Numbered from the stretch's first letter, positions 43,858-53,185 are shown. The stretch is DNA of 64,000 nucleotides from Rhodopirellula europaea 6C (GCF_000338295.1 NZ_ANMO01000113.1:33138-97137), one strand, 5' to 3'. A program made the numbers and translations. The notes: generated by a model not told the origin, from the sequence alone.

Positions 43858-45765
43858 ATGACCAGGCCTCGAACGCCCCCACCCCGGACAACGCCGTCCT
43901 CGGCGAAGATTGCCATCCGCCAGCGTTTGTGTCGACGTTTGATGGGAATGGAAACCGAATTCGCCACCGTTGTCGAACCACGCGACGGTTCGTTGAGCTC
44001 CGGCGTTTCAGCTCGCGAGGTCTATGCCGCGTTGCGAGATGCGATTTGTCGGCACTTGCCCGCCGTGGAAGGACTCGATGGAGGCGATCGTCGTTTCTTG
44101 GCCAACGGCTCGGCCATCAACCTGGAAACTCATCTGGCATTTCGCGATGGGCCAGGCGGGTTGTTTGAAATGGCAACCCCGGAAGTCTATCGGCCCAGTG
44201 ATCTGGTCGCGTGCCAACGTGCAATCGACGAGATCATGCGAGACGCGGCGAACGAGGCTCGATGGTCAGACAATCAAAACGTCGGGCGACTTCGAGTCCT
44301 GAAAAACAGTTGCGACGCGGCGGGCCATCTTTACGGTTGCCAAGAAAACTACGAGACCGATGTGGCATTCGGCTTTGGGTTGGTGGTCTACCGAATCGCG
44401 ATCTGTTTTGTTTGGGCGCTGCAGATCGCTTGCGTATTCATGTCGTTTCCCGTTGTTGTCGCGATCGTCTTCGCATCGCTTGTCCAACACTCGGTTCGGC
44501 AAGCTCGGTCAATCGTCCGTCGACGCGGTGCTCGCTTCGACACTCAACGCGAAACGCTGGACGAGGACGACGCTTCGTGGTTGCACGACCATCCCGACAC
44601 CAATGAATCGGAAGAAACGTTCGTCGCGCTGCCAACCTGGTTCCAATGGCTATCCATCGCCTGTTTGAGAATGCTGCATCTGCCACTCGTTCTGTCGCTG
44701 CGAGTGATTGGGACACACATCGCGTTTCGAACCCAACGCCGCCACCTGACCGGCCTGCTCGTTTCGCGAGTCGCGATCATGGGAACCGGTCACCTGGATC
44801 ATGACGGCCGTTTTTTCTTGTCAGGTAAAGCGTTGGGAATTGACCGGGTTGCCGACATGGGTGGCTTCAACGGCGAACGACCAATCTTTGTTTACGGCCA
44901 CTGGCTATCCAAGTTGTGCGGTCGCTCTTGGCGATCGATCGCTGAGACTCGTCACTTGCTCAAACGCAAACAACGTTTGCAAATTGGGTTGTCTGATTCC
45001 AACCTCAGCGACTTGGCTCAATGGGCAAAGGTCGGAAGCGTCGCGTTGGTGTTGGACATGATCGAAGCAAAGCAGACGAAAGAACTACCAAGATTGCGAC
45101 GTCCGATTCGAGCACTGCATGTTTTCAATCGTGATTGGAATCTGCTGCGGCGAGTTCCGACCAGCCACGGTGAGATGACTTCGCTGGAGATGCAAACGCA
45201 TTACTACCGGGCGGCCGCGAAGTTCGTTCGCGAGCAACAACAACAATCCCGCCAAGCGTCCGGGTGGGACGAAGCCGATCAGGCACTGAAACATTGGGCG
45301 GAGTCGATTCGTCTGGTTCGTCAGTTCCGCAAAGACGGCAACCAAACGTCGCAGGGGCTCGGACGAATCGATTGGCTCGGCAAACGCTGGATGCTGGATC
45401 AAGCCGCCGGTGAAATGCCCGGCGAGCACGCCTCTTGGGTAACTCGCAAGAAGATCGACCTGCGATACCACGAGTTGTCCGAGGAGGGATACTTCACCCG
45501 ATTCATCGCCGACCACCGGGAACACCAGCTGGTCGACGAAGATGACATCGCGATGCGTCGTCGCAACGCTCCGGCGGATTCACCGGCAGCCCAAAGAGGT
45601 TGGATGATCCGCGAATTCGCGGGCGACGTCTCGGTGGCGGGCGGTCCCACCATGCGAACCGATTGGGACCGAGCCTTGGTGGGGCATGAACAAGGCGTTC
45701 GAACTGTGGTTTACGGCCAACGCGAAAAAGAACAGCGAGCCGCCTCCGCCAACAATAACTTCTGA
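43858..45765 (+). CDS. Pup ligase/deamidase (PafA/Dop) family protein with a membrane-helix insertion
   Basis: A 635-residue homologue of PafA/Dop, carboxylate-amine enzymes that attach or process Pup using ATP. Matches to PafA include MGMETEF (29-35; GIETEF in PafA), RVLKNSCDAAGHLYGCQENY (near 150), the DSNLSD and KVGSVALVLDMIE segment, PIRAL, a YYRAA helix, GRIDWLGKR, and DLRYHEL near 535. Between the CQENY segment and RRHLTGLLVSRVAIMGTGHL about 125 residues are inserted, with hydrophobic stretches at about 172-210 and 261-290. The active-site Asp of PafA (YLDVGS segment) appears replaced by Glu in INLETH. The ATG at 43858 is used; 43942 is possible. It probably works with the small ORF upstream. 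Confidence 0.85.
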   Translation: MTRPRTPPPRTTPSSAKIAIRQRLCRRLMGMETEFATVVEPRDGSLSSGVSAREVYAALRDAICRHLPAVEGLDGGDRRFLANGSAINLETHLAFRDGPGGLFEMATPEVYRPSDLVACQRAIDEIMRDAANEARWSDNQNVGRLRVLKNSCDAAGHLYGCQENYETDVAFGFGLVVYRIAICFVWALQIACVFMSFPVVVAIVFASLVQHSVRQARSIVRRRGARFDTQRETLDEDDASWLHDHPDTNESEETFVALPTWFQWLSIACLRMLHLPLVLSLRVIGTHIAFRTQRRHLTGLLVSRVAIMGTGHLDHDGRFFLSGKALGIDRVADMGGFNGERPIFVYGHWLSKLCGRSWRSIAETRHLLKRKQRLQIGLSDSNLSDLAQWAKVGSVALVLDMIEAKQTKELPRLRRPIRALHVFNRDWNLLRRVPTSHGEMTSLEMQTHYYRAAAKFVREQQQQSRQASGWDEADQALKHWAESIRLVRQFRKDGNQTSQGLGRIDWLGKRWMLDQAAGEMPGEHASWVTRKKIDLRYHELSEEGYFTRFIADHREHQLVDEDDIAMRRRNAPADSPAAQRGWMIREFAGDVSVAGGPTMRTDWDRALVGHEQGVRTVVYGQREKEQRAASANNNF

Positions 45766-45774
45766 ATCCCAGTG

Positions 45775-45823
45775 GTGGACGAGGCAACAAGTCCAATACT
45801 CGAGGATTTGTTGCCTCATCCAC
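45775..45823. repeat. Sixteen-base inverted repeat between the ligase and DUF4175-like genes
   Basis: GTGGACGAGGCAACAA at 45775-45790 pairs with TTGTTGCCTCATCCAC at 45808-45823 (one mismatch) around a 17-base loop. There is no T-run. A shorter related segment, GTTGTCCACTACGG, follows at about 45852. It lies nine bases after the ligase stop and may separate the two transcripts. Confidence 0.6.
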
Positions 45824-45927
45824 TACGGCCTTTGCTGAGATACTCGTGGCGTTGTCCACTACGGCAATCGCGGATCGTTGGTACGATGGGGACGACGGAA
45901 ACACGTACAAATCGAATTGGGAATCGG

Positions 45928-48432
45928 ATGGGTCGTACTGAATCGTTGGATCCGGGACTTCGTGATTTATTGTCACGACTACGCGAACGGGTGCGACGCT
46001 ACATCGTTTGGGATTCGCTGCTCGCAATCGCGGCGCTGGTGCTGGTCGTGTTTTGGGTGGCACTCGCGGTCGACTATCTGCCGGTCCGAATTGGCGGCAG
46101 CGAGATGCCTCGTTCGGCCCGTGCGGTCGTGCTGTTTGCCGTCGCGGTTCTGGTCGTTCTGATCCTGGCCAAATGGTTGTGGGGGCGACTCAACCGAGAA
46201 TTGCCCGATGACTCGCTCGCGTTGTTGATCGAACGTCACCATCCAAGTCTCGGCGGGCGTTTGGTCACCGCCGTTCAGTTGACTCAAGAAAATCGTTCCC
46301 ACGATTCGCACAGTCCCGTGTTGTTGCAACACGTTCACCAAGAAGCTGCCGCGGCGGTCGACCAAGTCGAATTCGGACGCGTCTTCCGGTGGGAACCGAT
46401 TCGCCGAAAGCTGATGCTGGTCATTCCGTTGTTGCTGGCCGCATTGGTGATGGCGATCGCCAGCCCGCAAACGTTCGCCCGCGCGGTCGGACGATTGTCA
46501 TTGTTTTCCGATTCACCTTGGCCACGAAAAGCCGAGCTTGAAATGATCGGTGTCGAGTCTCCGATCATCACCGCGGATGCCACCGAGGAAGTCGGCACCG
46601 AGCTTCTGACATTCGAAGACAAGACGCTCCGGTTGGCTCGCGGAAGCAGCACAACACTTCGCATTCGTGCGGCAACGGAAGAACTCGGCCACACCGTTCC
46701 CGAGATCTGCACCGTTTCTTATGTGGATGATTCCGGCAACCGTGGTCAAAGCAACCTTCGCCGGGTCGGCCGCATTCAAGATGGTTATCAATCGTTTGTT
46801 CTCGACGGACCTCCGCTCGCTTCGTTGGCCGAGTCCGTGACGATGACCATTCGAGGCTTGGACGATCGCTTGCTCGACTACCGAATCGAAGCCGTTGATC
46901 CGCCCGCAATCGCGGACATGGAATTGGCGATTCGTTATCCGGACTACTTGCGAATCTTTGACGCCGGTGGTGCATCGCCCGATGCCGCCGACCAAATCCT
47001 CAAGTACCAAGCCGGCTTCCGAATTCGCGAAGGCAGCTCGTTGACTCTTCGAGGCACCAGCAGCAAACCACTCGGCGCGGTTGATGTTGCCACGACTTCC
47101 GAAGGTGTACGGGATGAATCCACCGACGGTGCCGAACCAGTCGTCAAAATCGCTGACGATCGAATGTCGTTTGAATGGTCCGTCTCGGATTTGCGAGACC
47201 CCACTTCCGTTCGATTGGTACCCAAAGACGAAACCGGCATCTCCGCTCAAGCATCGTATCGATACTTCATTGGCGTCGTTCGAGACCAAGTTCCCGAGAC
47301 GTCAATGACGATGAAGGGCATCGGGTCGTCGATCACTCCCATCGCCATGCTGCCCATCCAAGCAACCGCCAAAGATGACTACGGCGTCGAATCGTTGAGC
47401 CTGACCATGGCGGTCCGAGCCTCCGAAGAAACCGCCGAAGATGCTGGCAATACGAGCGGCGAAGCAACTACCAGCGCGGAACCACAGCAACACACCGTCT
47501 TGCCCGAATTGGATCGTGACGGAAACGCCGCCTGGACGTTTGACCTGCGAGACCTCTCTGACGACGGCACCGTGAACGGGTTGGCTCCCGGAGCGAGCGT
47601 GCAAATTTTCACGACAGCCAAGGACCGATTCGACCTGGGCGAACCACACTCGATTCGCGGCGAGGTTGTTCGTCTGCAAGTCGTCACGCCAGAGACATTG
47701 CTCGCGACGCTCGAGCGACGTGAACTCGAATTCCGTTCGCGTTTGGAACAAGCCATCGATGAAACCCAACGTTTGCGTCAGAGTTTGGCTGCGGTGCAGA
47801 ACGACGCGCTGGATGTTTTGCAAACTCCGGATGAGGCAGAATCTCCTGAGGAATCCGACTCGGACTCTGACGACGAATCCGATGGCGATGAATCCTCTGG
47901 CGATGATCCCGCTGATGATGACACTGCTGACGACGGCGAAGAAGATGTCCGGGCGAGACAAAGAGTCCAGTTGCGAATCCGACAATCAGAACTGCAGGCG
48001 ACCAAATCCACGGAAGAGTTGGCCGGGATAGTCGTCGGGCTGGAAGATCTGCTGCTTGAAATGGTGCAGAACCGCGTCGATTCGGTTGACCGTCGCGAAA
48101 GATTGGAAAACGGCGTCCGTAACCCATTGTCGACGGTGGTGACGGAACCCTTGCCGCGTCTGCAGCGTCAAATCACTTCGATGGAGCGGGTATTGATGGC
48201 GGAAGATCCCGCCGAATCGTCTGGGGGAAAAATGACGGAAGCAGCGACGGCGGCAATTGCAACGACGGATGAAGTCCTTCTGTCGCTCAATGCCGTCTTG
48301 GAAAAGATGCTTGACCTAGAAAGTTTCAACGAAATTCTGGATTTGGTCCGAGGGTTGATCAGCGATCAGGAAGAATTGATCGAGGAAACCGAAGAAACTC
48401 GAAACCAGCAGGTCCAAGATCTGTTCAAGTAG
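45928..48432 (+). CDS. Large membrane protein, DUF4175-like, with coiled-coil C-terminus
   Basis: An 834-residue protein. Membrane helices occur near 24-46, 58-78 and 150-170 (LLAIAALVLVVFWVALAVDY, VVLFAVAVLVVLILAKWLWG, LMLVIPLLLAALVMAIA). A beta-rich periplasmic-type region follows (about 200-570; DYGVESLSLTMAVRASEE is typical). The end is a helical Arg/Glu/Gln-rich part with an Asp/Ser/Glu run near 630-670. This helix-plus-beta-plus-coil layout resembles DUF4175-like planctomycete proteins that are often found near MoxR/DUF58/VWA gene clusters. The ATG at 45928 is preferred; 45886 is also in frame. It begins a run of three co-directional genes. Function unknown. Confidence 0.8.
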   Translation: MGRTESLDPGLRDLLSRLRERVRRYIVWDSLLAIAALVLVVFWVALAVDYLPVRIGGSEMPRSARAVVLFAVAVLVVLILAKWLWGRLNRELPDDSLALLIERHHPSLGGRLVTAVQLTQENRSHDSHSPVLLQHVHQEAAAAVDQVEFGRVFRWEPIRRKLMLVIPLLLAALVMAIASPQTFARAVGRLSLFSDSPWPRKAELEMIGVESPIITADATEEVGTELLTFEDKTLRLARGSSTTLRIRAATEELGHTVPEICTVSYVDDSGNRGQSNLRRVGRIQDGYQSFVLDGPPLASLAESVTMTIRGLDDRLLDYRIEAVDPPAIADMELAIRYPDYLRIFDAGGASPDAADQILKYQAGFRIREGSSLTLRGTSSKPLGAVDVATTSEGVRDESTDGAEPVVKIADDRMSFEWSVSDLRDPTSVRLVPKDETGISAQASYRYFIGVVRDQVPETSMTMKGIGSSITPIAMLPIQATAKDDYGVESLSLTMAVRASEETAEDAGNTSGEATTSAEPQQHTVLPELDRDGNAAWTFDLRDLSDDGTVNGLAPGASVQIFTTAKDRFDLGEPHSIRGEVVRLQVVTPETLLATLERRELEFRSRLEQAIDETQRLRQSLAAVQNDALDVLQTPDEAESPEESDSDSDDESDGDESSGDDPADDDTADDGEEDVRARQRVQLRIRQSELQATKSTEELAGIVVGLEDLLLEMVQNRVDSVDRRERLENGVRNPLSTVVTEPLPRLQRQITSMERVLMAEDPAESSGGKMTEAATAAIATTDEVLLSLNAVLEKMLDLESFNEILDLVRGLISDQEELIEETEETRNQQVQDLFK

Positions 48433-48510
48433 AAAGGAATGCGGGTGATCGACCGGGTTCCATACTGGACGCATCCCCGCGACGTGTCCCGCGGATGGAA
48501 AGCCACTTCA

Positions 48511-50457
48511 ATGAACGCCGATTGCATGAACCAAGCTGACCGACACCGCCGAATCGTTTGGCCGATGGAAAACGGCCGCAATCGCTTCGTCCATGCACTC
48601 GCGTTGGCTTCGGCCGTGCTGGTGGTTTGCATCACCGCGAAACCGACGTTTGCTCAGTCATCAACCGGCGACGAAGTCACAACGCTCGCGTCACGCCAAT
48701 CCAGTGTCGCGACTCGTTACGAACGGCTCGAAGAACTGTTGCTTCGATTGGCTGACATGGAAGCCAGCGAAAACCCAGAACGCTCGGCCTTGCTGCGACG
48801 CGTGGCCAAACAATCACGCGAACGTTTCGTGCTGGAAAAACTTCGCGGTGCCGGCAAAATGATCGGCGACGGCCACCTATCCAAAGCAATGACGGATCAA
48901 AAGTCAGCGACGGAGGAACTGCAATCGATCCTGAAACTCTTGATGAGCGAAGACCGAAGCTCACGAATTCGCGATGAAAAGAAACGCATCTCGGAACTCA
49001 TCAAACAACTTCGCCTGACCGAGCGCAACGAACGCAGCGTCCGGGCTCGAACCGAAAACGGTGTCGAGATGAGCGAAGTCGAAAAGGAACAAAAGGCGAT
49101 CGCCGAACGCGCGGAAGAACTTCGCAAGGAACTCGAAGAGGAATCCGACGACGCGGACGGCGAACCATCCGAAAGCGATTCATCAGAGGGCGAAGCACAG
49201 GATTCAAAGAGCGAAGAGTCTGAGAACCAGCCTGGCGACAAGAGCGAGATGGAAGCGGGACAAGAAGAGTCCAGCGAACAGAAGTCGGGCGAAGAAAGCA
49301 GCAGTGATCAGCCCAGCGAAAGCGGCGAGCAAAACGAAAGCGGACAACCCAAGGAAGGCAAACAGCCCAAAGAAGGCGGCCAACAAGACGAGGACTCGCA
49401 GCAGCAACCTGAAGGCGATGAGCCCAAGGAAACTTCCGAAGACGGCGAGCAACCCGATGGTGAACCAGCCGAAGAAAAGTCAGGCGAAGAGAAAGGCATG
49501 CAAGCACCTTCCGGTGAACAGCAATCCGAAGAAGGACAACAACAATCGGGCGAGCAGAAAACTGGAGAGAAGCAATCCGGCGAGCAGCAGTCGTCTTCGC
49601 AACAGCAGCCACCCAAACCGCAATCGCCTCAAGAACAGGCGAAGGAGCAGCTCGAGCGCGCGATCGAGCGAATGAAAGAAGCTCAAGACAAGCTGGCTCA
49701 GAACGAACGAAAAGAAGCCACCGAACAACAACGACAAGCCGAAGAAGAACTGCGTCGCGCGATCGATCGATTGGAAAAGATCCTTCGACAACTTCGCGAA
49801 GAAGAGATGGAACGCGAATTGGCGAAACTCGAAGCTCGTCTGCGAAAGATGGCGGCGATGCAATCCGCCGTGTTGGACCAAACCGTTCAACTCGCAAAAA
49901 CGCCCGAAGTGCAACGCAATCGTGCAACCGATTTGAAGGCCGGTGATTTGGCGTTCGAAGAGCAGAAAATCACATTGGAAGCAGACCGCGCGATGTTGCT
50001 CCTGCGAGAAGAAGGCTCAAGTGTCGCGTTCCCCGAAGTCGTCTCTCAATTGCGTGAAGACACCGTTCGAGTCTCGACTCGCTTGGGACAAAGCAAAATT
50101 GATTTGGTCACTCAGGGTCTTCAATCCGACATCTTGGCCGGATTGGAGGAAATGATTGCGGCGTTAGCCAAAGCACAACGTGACCTAGAAAAAAAGAAAC
50201 AACAGGAACAACAGGGCGACGGTGGGGGGCAACCGTCGGGTTCTGGAGAAGAACCCCTTGTCCAGAAGTTGGCTGAGTTAAAATTGATCCGTACGATGCA
50301 AACTCGCATCCAGGGCTCCACGGATCGCTATGCTAGTTTGATGGATGGCAAGGAGACTTCTGCCGAAGACGTCTTGCCATTGCTCCGCGATTTGTCGCAA
50401 AGACAAGATCGGCTTTATCAAATCACGCGTGATTTGGTGACCGAGCGGAACAAATAG
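48511..50457 (+). CDS. Secreted acidic/Gln-rich coiled-coil protein
   Basis: A 648-residue protein with a hydrophobic segment at about 27-50 (FVHALALASAVLVVCITA), read as a signal peptide ending at TFAQ. Residues about 70-215 and 375-560 are long Arg/Glu/Gln/Lys coiled coil. In between, about 215-380, is an extreme low-complexity tract of Glu, Ser, Gly and Gln (SGEQ/PKEG-type repeats). The 48511 ATG is a guess; 48439 and 48565 are also in frame and only move the N-terminus. It starts within 80 bases of the preceding gene and is followed by a third similar gene, so the three probably form an operon. Function unknown; disorder suggests a scaffold or spacer. Confidence 0.75.
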   Translation: MNADCMNQADRHRRIVWPMENGRNRFVHALALASAVLVVCITAKPTFAQSSTGDEVTTLASRQSSVATRYERLEELLLRLADMEASENPERSALLRRVAKQSRERFVLEKLRGAGKMIGDGHLSKAMTDQKSATEELQSILKLLMSEDRSSRIRDEKKRISELIKQLRLTERNERSVRARTENGVEMSEVEKEQKAIAERAEELRKELEEESDDADGEPSESDSSEGEAQDSKSEESENQPGDKSEMEAGQEESSEQKSGEESSSDQPSESGEQNESGQPKEGKQPKEGGQQDEDSQQQPEGDEPKETSEDGEQPDGEPAEEKSGEEKGMQAPSGEQQSEEGQQQSGEQKTGEKQSGEQQSSSQQQPPKPQSPQEQAKEQLERAIERMKEAQDKLAQNERKEATEQQRQAEEELRRAIDRLEKILRQLREEEMERELAKLEARLRKMAAMQSAVLDQTVQLAKTPEVQRNRATDLKAGDLAFEEQKITLEADRAMLLLREEGSSVAFPEVVSQLREDTVRVSTRLGQSKIDLVTQGLQSDILAGLEEMIAALAKAQRDLEKKKQQEQQGDGGGQPSGSGEEPLVQKLAELKLIRTMQTRIQGSTDRYASLMDGKETSAEDVLPLLRDLSQRQDRLYQITRDLVTERNK

Positions 50458-50493
50458 GGAACCACCTCCCGCGACCTTGAATGGACATTGCTG

Positions 50494-51711
50494 ATGAGAA
50501 TTCGTTTCGCTGCTGCGCTCTGGACTCTGCTGCCGGCCTCCTTTTTGGCGTCACCCGCCATGGCCGAAATCGGACCCACGTCGGAACTCGCCATCGTCTC
50601 GGCCACCGCCAAAGCATCGTTCTCATCAAACTCAGTCTCGCGACCATCACGTTCTGAATCTGTCCAAATCATTCCGGAATCAGAAGCCCAGCCTTTGGAG
50701 TCCGGCCAAGCCAACGACGGCTTGAAGAGCAACGCTGATTGGCCGCTGCGAGATTCGGACGAAATGGCCGAGCAACTTCGCGCGGCATTGGACGCACTGG
50801 GCGTCGCCCCCGATTTGATGGACCAGGCGACCGAAAGCTTTCTGATCGGAGTCCAACGCGACGACATGGAACCGCTCAACGCTTGGGTTGATGCCGCATC
50901 GGCACAATTCGATGTGTTGTCGGAAATGATGCGTCGCTTGAATGGCGATTTGTTGACGACCGCGCGAGGCATGGACCCCAACGGGCCCGACTACGCGATC
51001 GTTGAATCGATGCCCAACGAATTGCGAGCCGCTCTTCGGACTTGGATCGGTCGCGAATTGGTGCGAGCTCGTTACTACGACGAAGCCCTGCCAATTTTCG
51101 CCGAAGTCGATCCGATGGTTTGCCCCGATCCCGCGACGTTGTTGTTCTATCGCGGTGCGTGCTACCACGCTCAATTGAAGATCAAAGATTCACTGTCGGA
51201 CTTGCGTCGCTTGTTGCAACGTAAAGACCAGATCCCCGCGCGTTACGCTCGTACCGCCGAGATGATGGTCGCGGACATTAAACCACTCAAGAAAGATTCG
51301 CTCGACGAGATCTCTCGATTGATGAGCGATGTGACGCGTCGTTTGGATTTGGGTCGTGCCGACGAAGCGACCAAGGATCGTGAGCAAGAGGTCATCGACA
51401 AGCTCACCAAGCTGATCGACAAGATCGAAGAAGAGCAGCAGAAACAGCAACAACAGCAGCAGCAACAACAAAGTGCCAGCGGGAACGGCGGCCAAAGCGA
51501 TGGTCAAGCGTCGCCCATGGATGACAGCCGAATCGCAGGTGCGAACGGACAAGGCGACGCGGATCGCAAAAAGATTGACGACCAAAACGGCTGGGGCAAT
51601 CTGCCTCCCGCAGAACGTCAAGAATCTCTGCAACAAATCAGCCGCGATTTGCCGACTCATTACCGCGAAGCCATCGAAGCCTACTTCCGCAAACTAGCCA
51701 CACAAAAGTAA
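50494..51711 (+). CDS. Exported protein with poly-Gln tract, third gene of the envelope cluster
   Basis: A 405-residue protein with a classical signal peptide (MRIRFAAALWTLLPASFLAS, then PAMAE). The middle (about 90-290) is helical with TPR-like spacing (ARYYDEALPIFAEVDPMVCP, FYRGACYHAQLKIKDSLSDL). It is followed by a nine-Gln run near 320 and a Gly/Asp/Asn-rich linker. The conserved-looking C-terminus is NLPPAERQESLQQISRDLPT, then HYREAIEAYFRKLA, an ending seen in planctomycete proteins encoded beside DUF4175-like genes. The ATG at 50494 is preferred to a TTG two codons earlier. It is close to the preceding gene with the same orientation and is probably co-transcribed. Confidence 0.78.
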   Translation: MRIRFAAALWTLLPASFLASPAMAEIGPTSELAIVSATAKASFSSNSVSRPSRSESVQIIPESEAQPLESGQANDGLKSNADWPLRDSDEMAEQLRAALDALGVAPDLMDQATESFLIGVQRDDMEPLNAWVDAASAQFDVLSEMMRRLNGDLLTTARGMDPNGPDYAIVESMPNELRAALRTWIGRELVRARYYDEALPIFAEVDPMVCPDPATLLFYRGACYHAQLKIKDSLSDLRRLLQRKDQIPARYARTAEMMVADIKPLKKDSLDEISRLMSDVTRRLDLGRADEATKDREQEVIDKLTKLIDKIEEEQQKQQQQQQQQQSASGNGGQSDGQASPMDDSRIAGANGQGDADRKKIDDQNGWGNLPPAERQESLQQISRDLPTHYREAIEAYFRKLATQK

Positions 51712-51730
51712 GCGTCACCCACAAAGCACG

Positions 51731-51820
51731 TAGGCCATATCCCACATGGCAATCGGCCCGATGCTTTGTAGGCCATGTTCCACATGGCATCCCAACCGAT
51801 GCTTTGGAACAAAGCGAGGC
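51731..51820 (+). repeat. Dispersed repeat A, two cores in tandem
   Basis: Cores TAGGCCATATCCCACATGGC (51731) and TAGGCCATGTTCCACATGGC (51769). The second is followed by CCGATGCTTTGGAACAAAGC and GAGGC. The first core has one mismatched pair. Confidence 0.8.
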
Positions 51821-51904
51821 GTTCACCTCGCCACCCATACGCGCCCATCAACACGCGGCCCAACAGCGAACAACTGTTCGGCGCCGCCCAATTCAACCAA
51901 ACGA

Positions 51905-52891
51905 TCAAATCTTGATCTTCGGCGGTGCCGGCAATTCCTCGACCGAGCCTTCAATACTTCTGTCGGCTTCATCCGCCGTGCCGGTTGGCTGCGACACATC
52001 CGCGTCATTCGCTTCATCGGGCGACGGAGCCAACGTGGGCTCGTTCGACATTGTCGACGTTGCTTGCAACGGGGCCGCGACGGGTGCGCCAGCTGGCTCG
52101 GACAAAATCGATTGCGACTGCGAAAGAACCACCAAAGCGTCTCTCGTTTCGGCGAACCCATCCAGCCTCGTGATATTGCCGAGTTGTCCATTCGACGTGA
52201 CACCTTGATACGCCCGAGCAGCGGACTCGATCGTCGCAGCAGCTTCACTGGTCATCGAACCATCCGAGGTGACCTGAGAGTTGTCGGTGACTTGTCGCAA
52301 CGCATCGATCTGCAGGTAGTCCCACCAGATGTCACCGTCCTCGATCGTGTTCAGTGATGCGGCCAGACGCTCGACGCCTTCGGTCAACTGCGTCGCCACA
52401 TCAAATGCTGGCCCGGGGGTGGGCGGGTAAGCGGCGACCACCGGATCCGATGGGTAGGAAGTCTCGGACGGATAAGCACTTTCAACCGGATAAGGCGGAG
52501 GCCCGGGAATGCTGAGGCGGAAACCGGGCGTGTTGATTTCAACTCCACCGATTCCTGGGCCCGCAACCACGGGCGGCGTGAGAACGATCGCGGGTGCCGG
52601 GGGATACGGCAGCACCGGAATGGCCGGCCCGATTGGGACGACACCTCGATATCGATAGAGCGGATCGCGATACGAACCCGGCCGAACCACCGGCGGACCA
52701 ATTGGCACGACGGCCATGGTGCTCGGTAAATACGGGGGCGGAACCAGATAGCCGGGCGTCCGATAGGCAGGTCCGTAAAACCCAAAGCCGGCACCCGGGC
52801 CCCCACGGTAGCGGGCGACCACTCCTTGCGCGTCCGCTGTCGGCATGAAGACGGCAAAAATCAAGGTCGAAGCGATCAAAAAGCGTCGCAT
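51905..52891 (-). CDS. Secreted proline/glycine-rich protein
   Basis: A 328-residue protein with a signal peptide (MRRFLIASTLIFAVFMPTAD, cleaved after ADA). The N-terminal 170 mature residues are a Pro/Gly/Tyr/Val-rich low-complexity domain (GPPVVRPGSYRDPLYRYRGV, VLPYPPAPAIVLTPPVV), resembling cell-wall or matrix proteins. The C-terminal half is acidic and helical (about 170-260, ASLNTIEDGDIWWDYLQIDA) and then disordered. I do not recognise a family. The gene is divergent from the oxidoreductase, and the ATG is clear. It is probably a structural envelope component. Confidence 0.7.
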   Translation of the reverse strand: MRRFLIASTLIFAVFMPTADAQGVVARYRGGPGAGFGFYGPAYRTPGYLVPPPYLPSTMAVVPIGPPVVRPGSYRDPLYRYRGVVPIGPAIPVLPYPPAPAIVLTPPVVAGPGIGGVEINTPGFRLSIPGPPPYPVESAYPSETSYPSDPVVAAYPPTPGPAFDVATQLTEGVERLAASLNTIEDGDIWWDYLQIDALRQVTDNSQVTSDGSMTSEAAATIESAARAYQGVTSNGQLGNITRLDGFAETRDALVVLSQSQSILSEPAGAPVAAPLQATSTMSNEPTLAPSPDEANDADVSQPTGTADEADRSIEGSVEELPAPPKIKI

Positions 52892-53179
52892 GTCACTGCT
52901 CTGTTATCGTTGGAAGAAAAGATCCGCTTGTCTTCATTTTAGTCCACAATTCCCAATACTTGGGGACCAATTCTTCGCACTGGGGGCACCGCAGGGAGTG
53001 ATCTCGGGTATAATCGATTTTCGCCACGACGCATTTTGCCCGATCCCCATCCCTTGACTCGCTGGTTAACTGTTGAAAACGAGCCTGTCTTTTCGGTGCT
53101 CGTCGTGGTTCCCGCCTTGTTTTCCGACCTCACGCGGACGTCCCGATCGCCTCGGGCCCCGTTCAACACGTTTTGCTAC

Positions 53180-53185
53180 AGGAAG
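53180..53185 (+). promoter_or_regulatory. Shine-Dalgarno of the oxidoreductase gene
   Basis: AGGAAG lies six bases before the ATG at 53192, and decides this start over the longer reading frame that begins at 53036. The remaining 300 bases between the divergent genes show no other structure. Confidence 0.6.
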
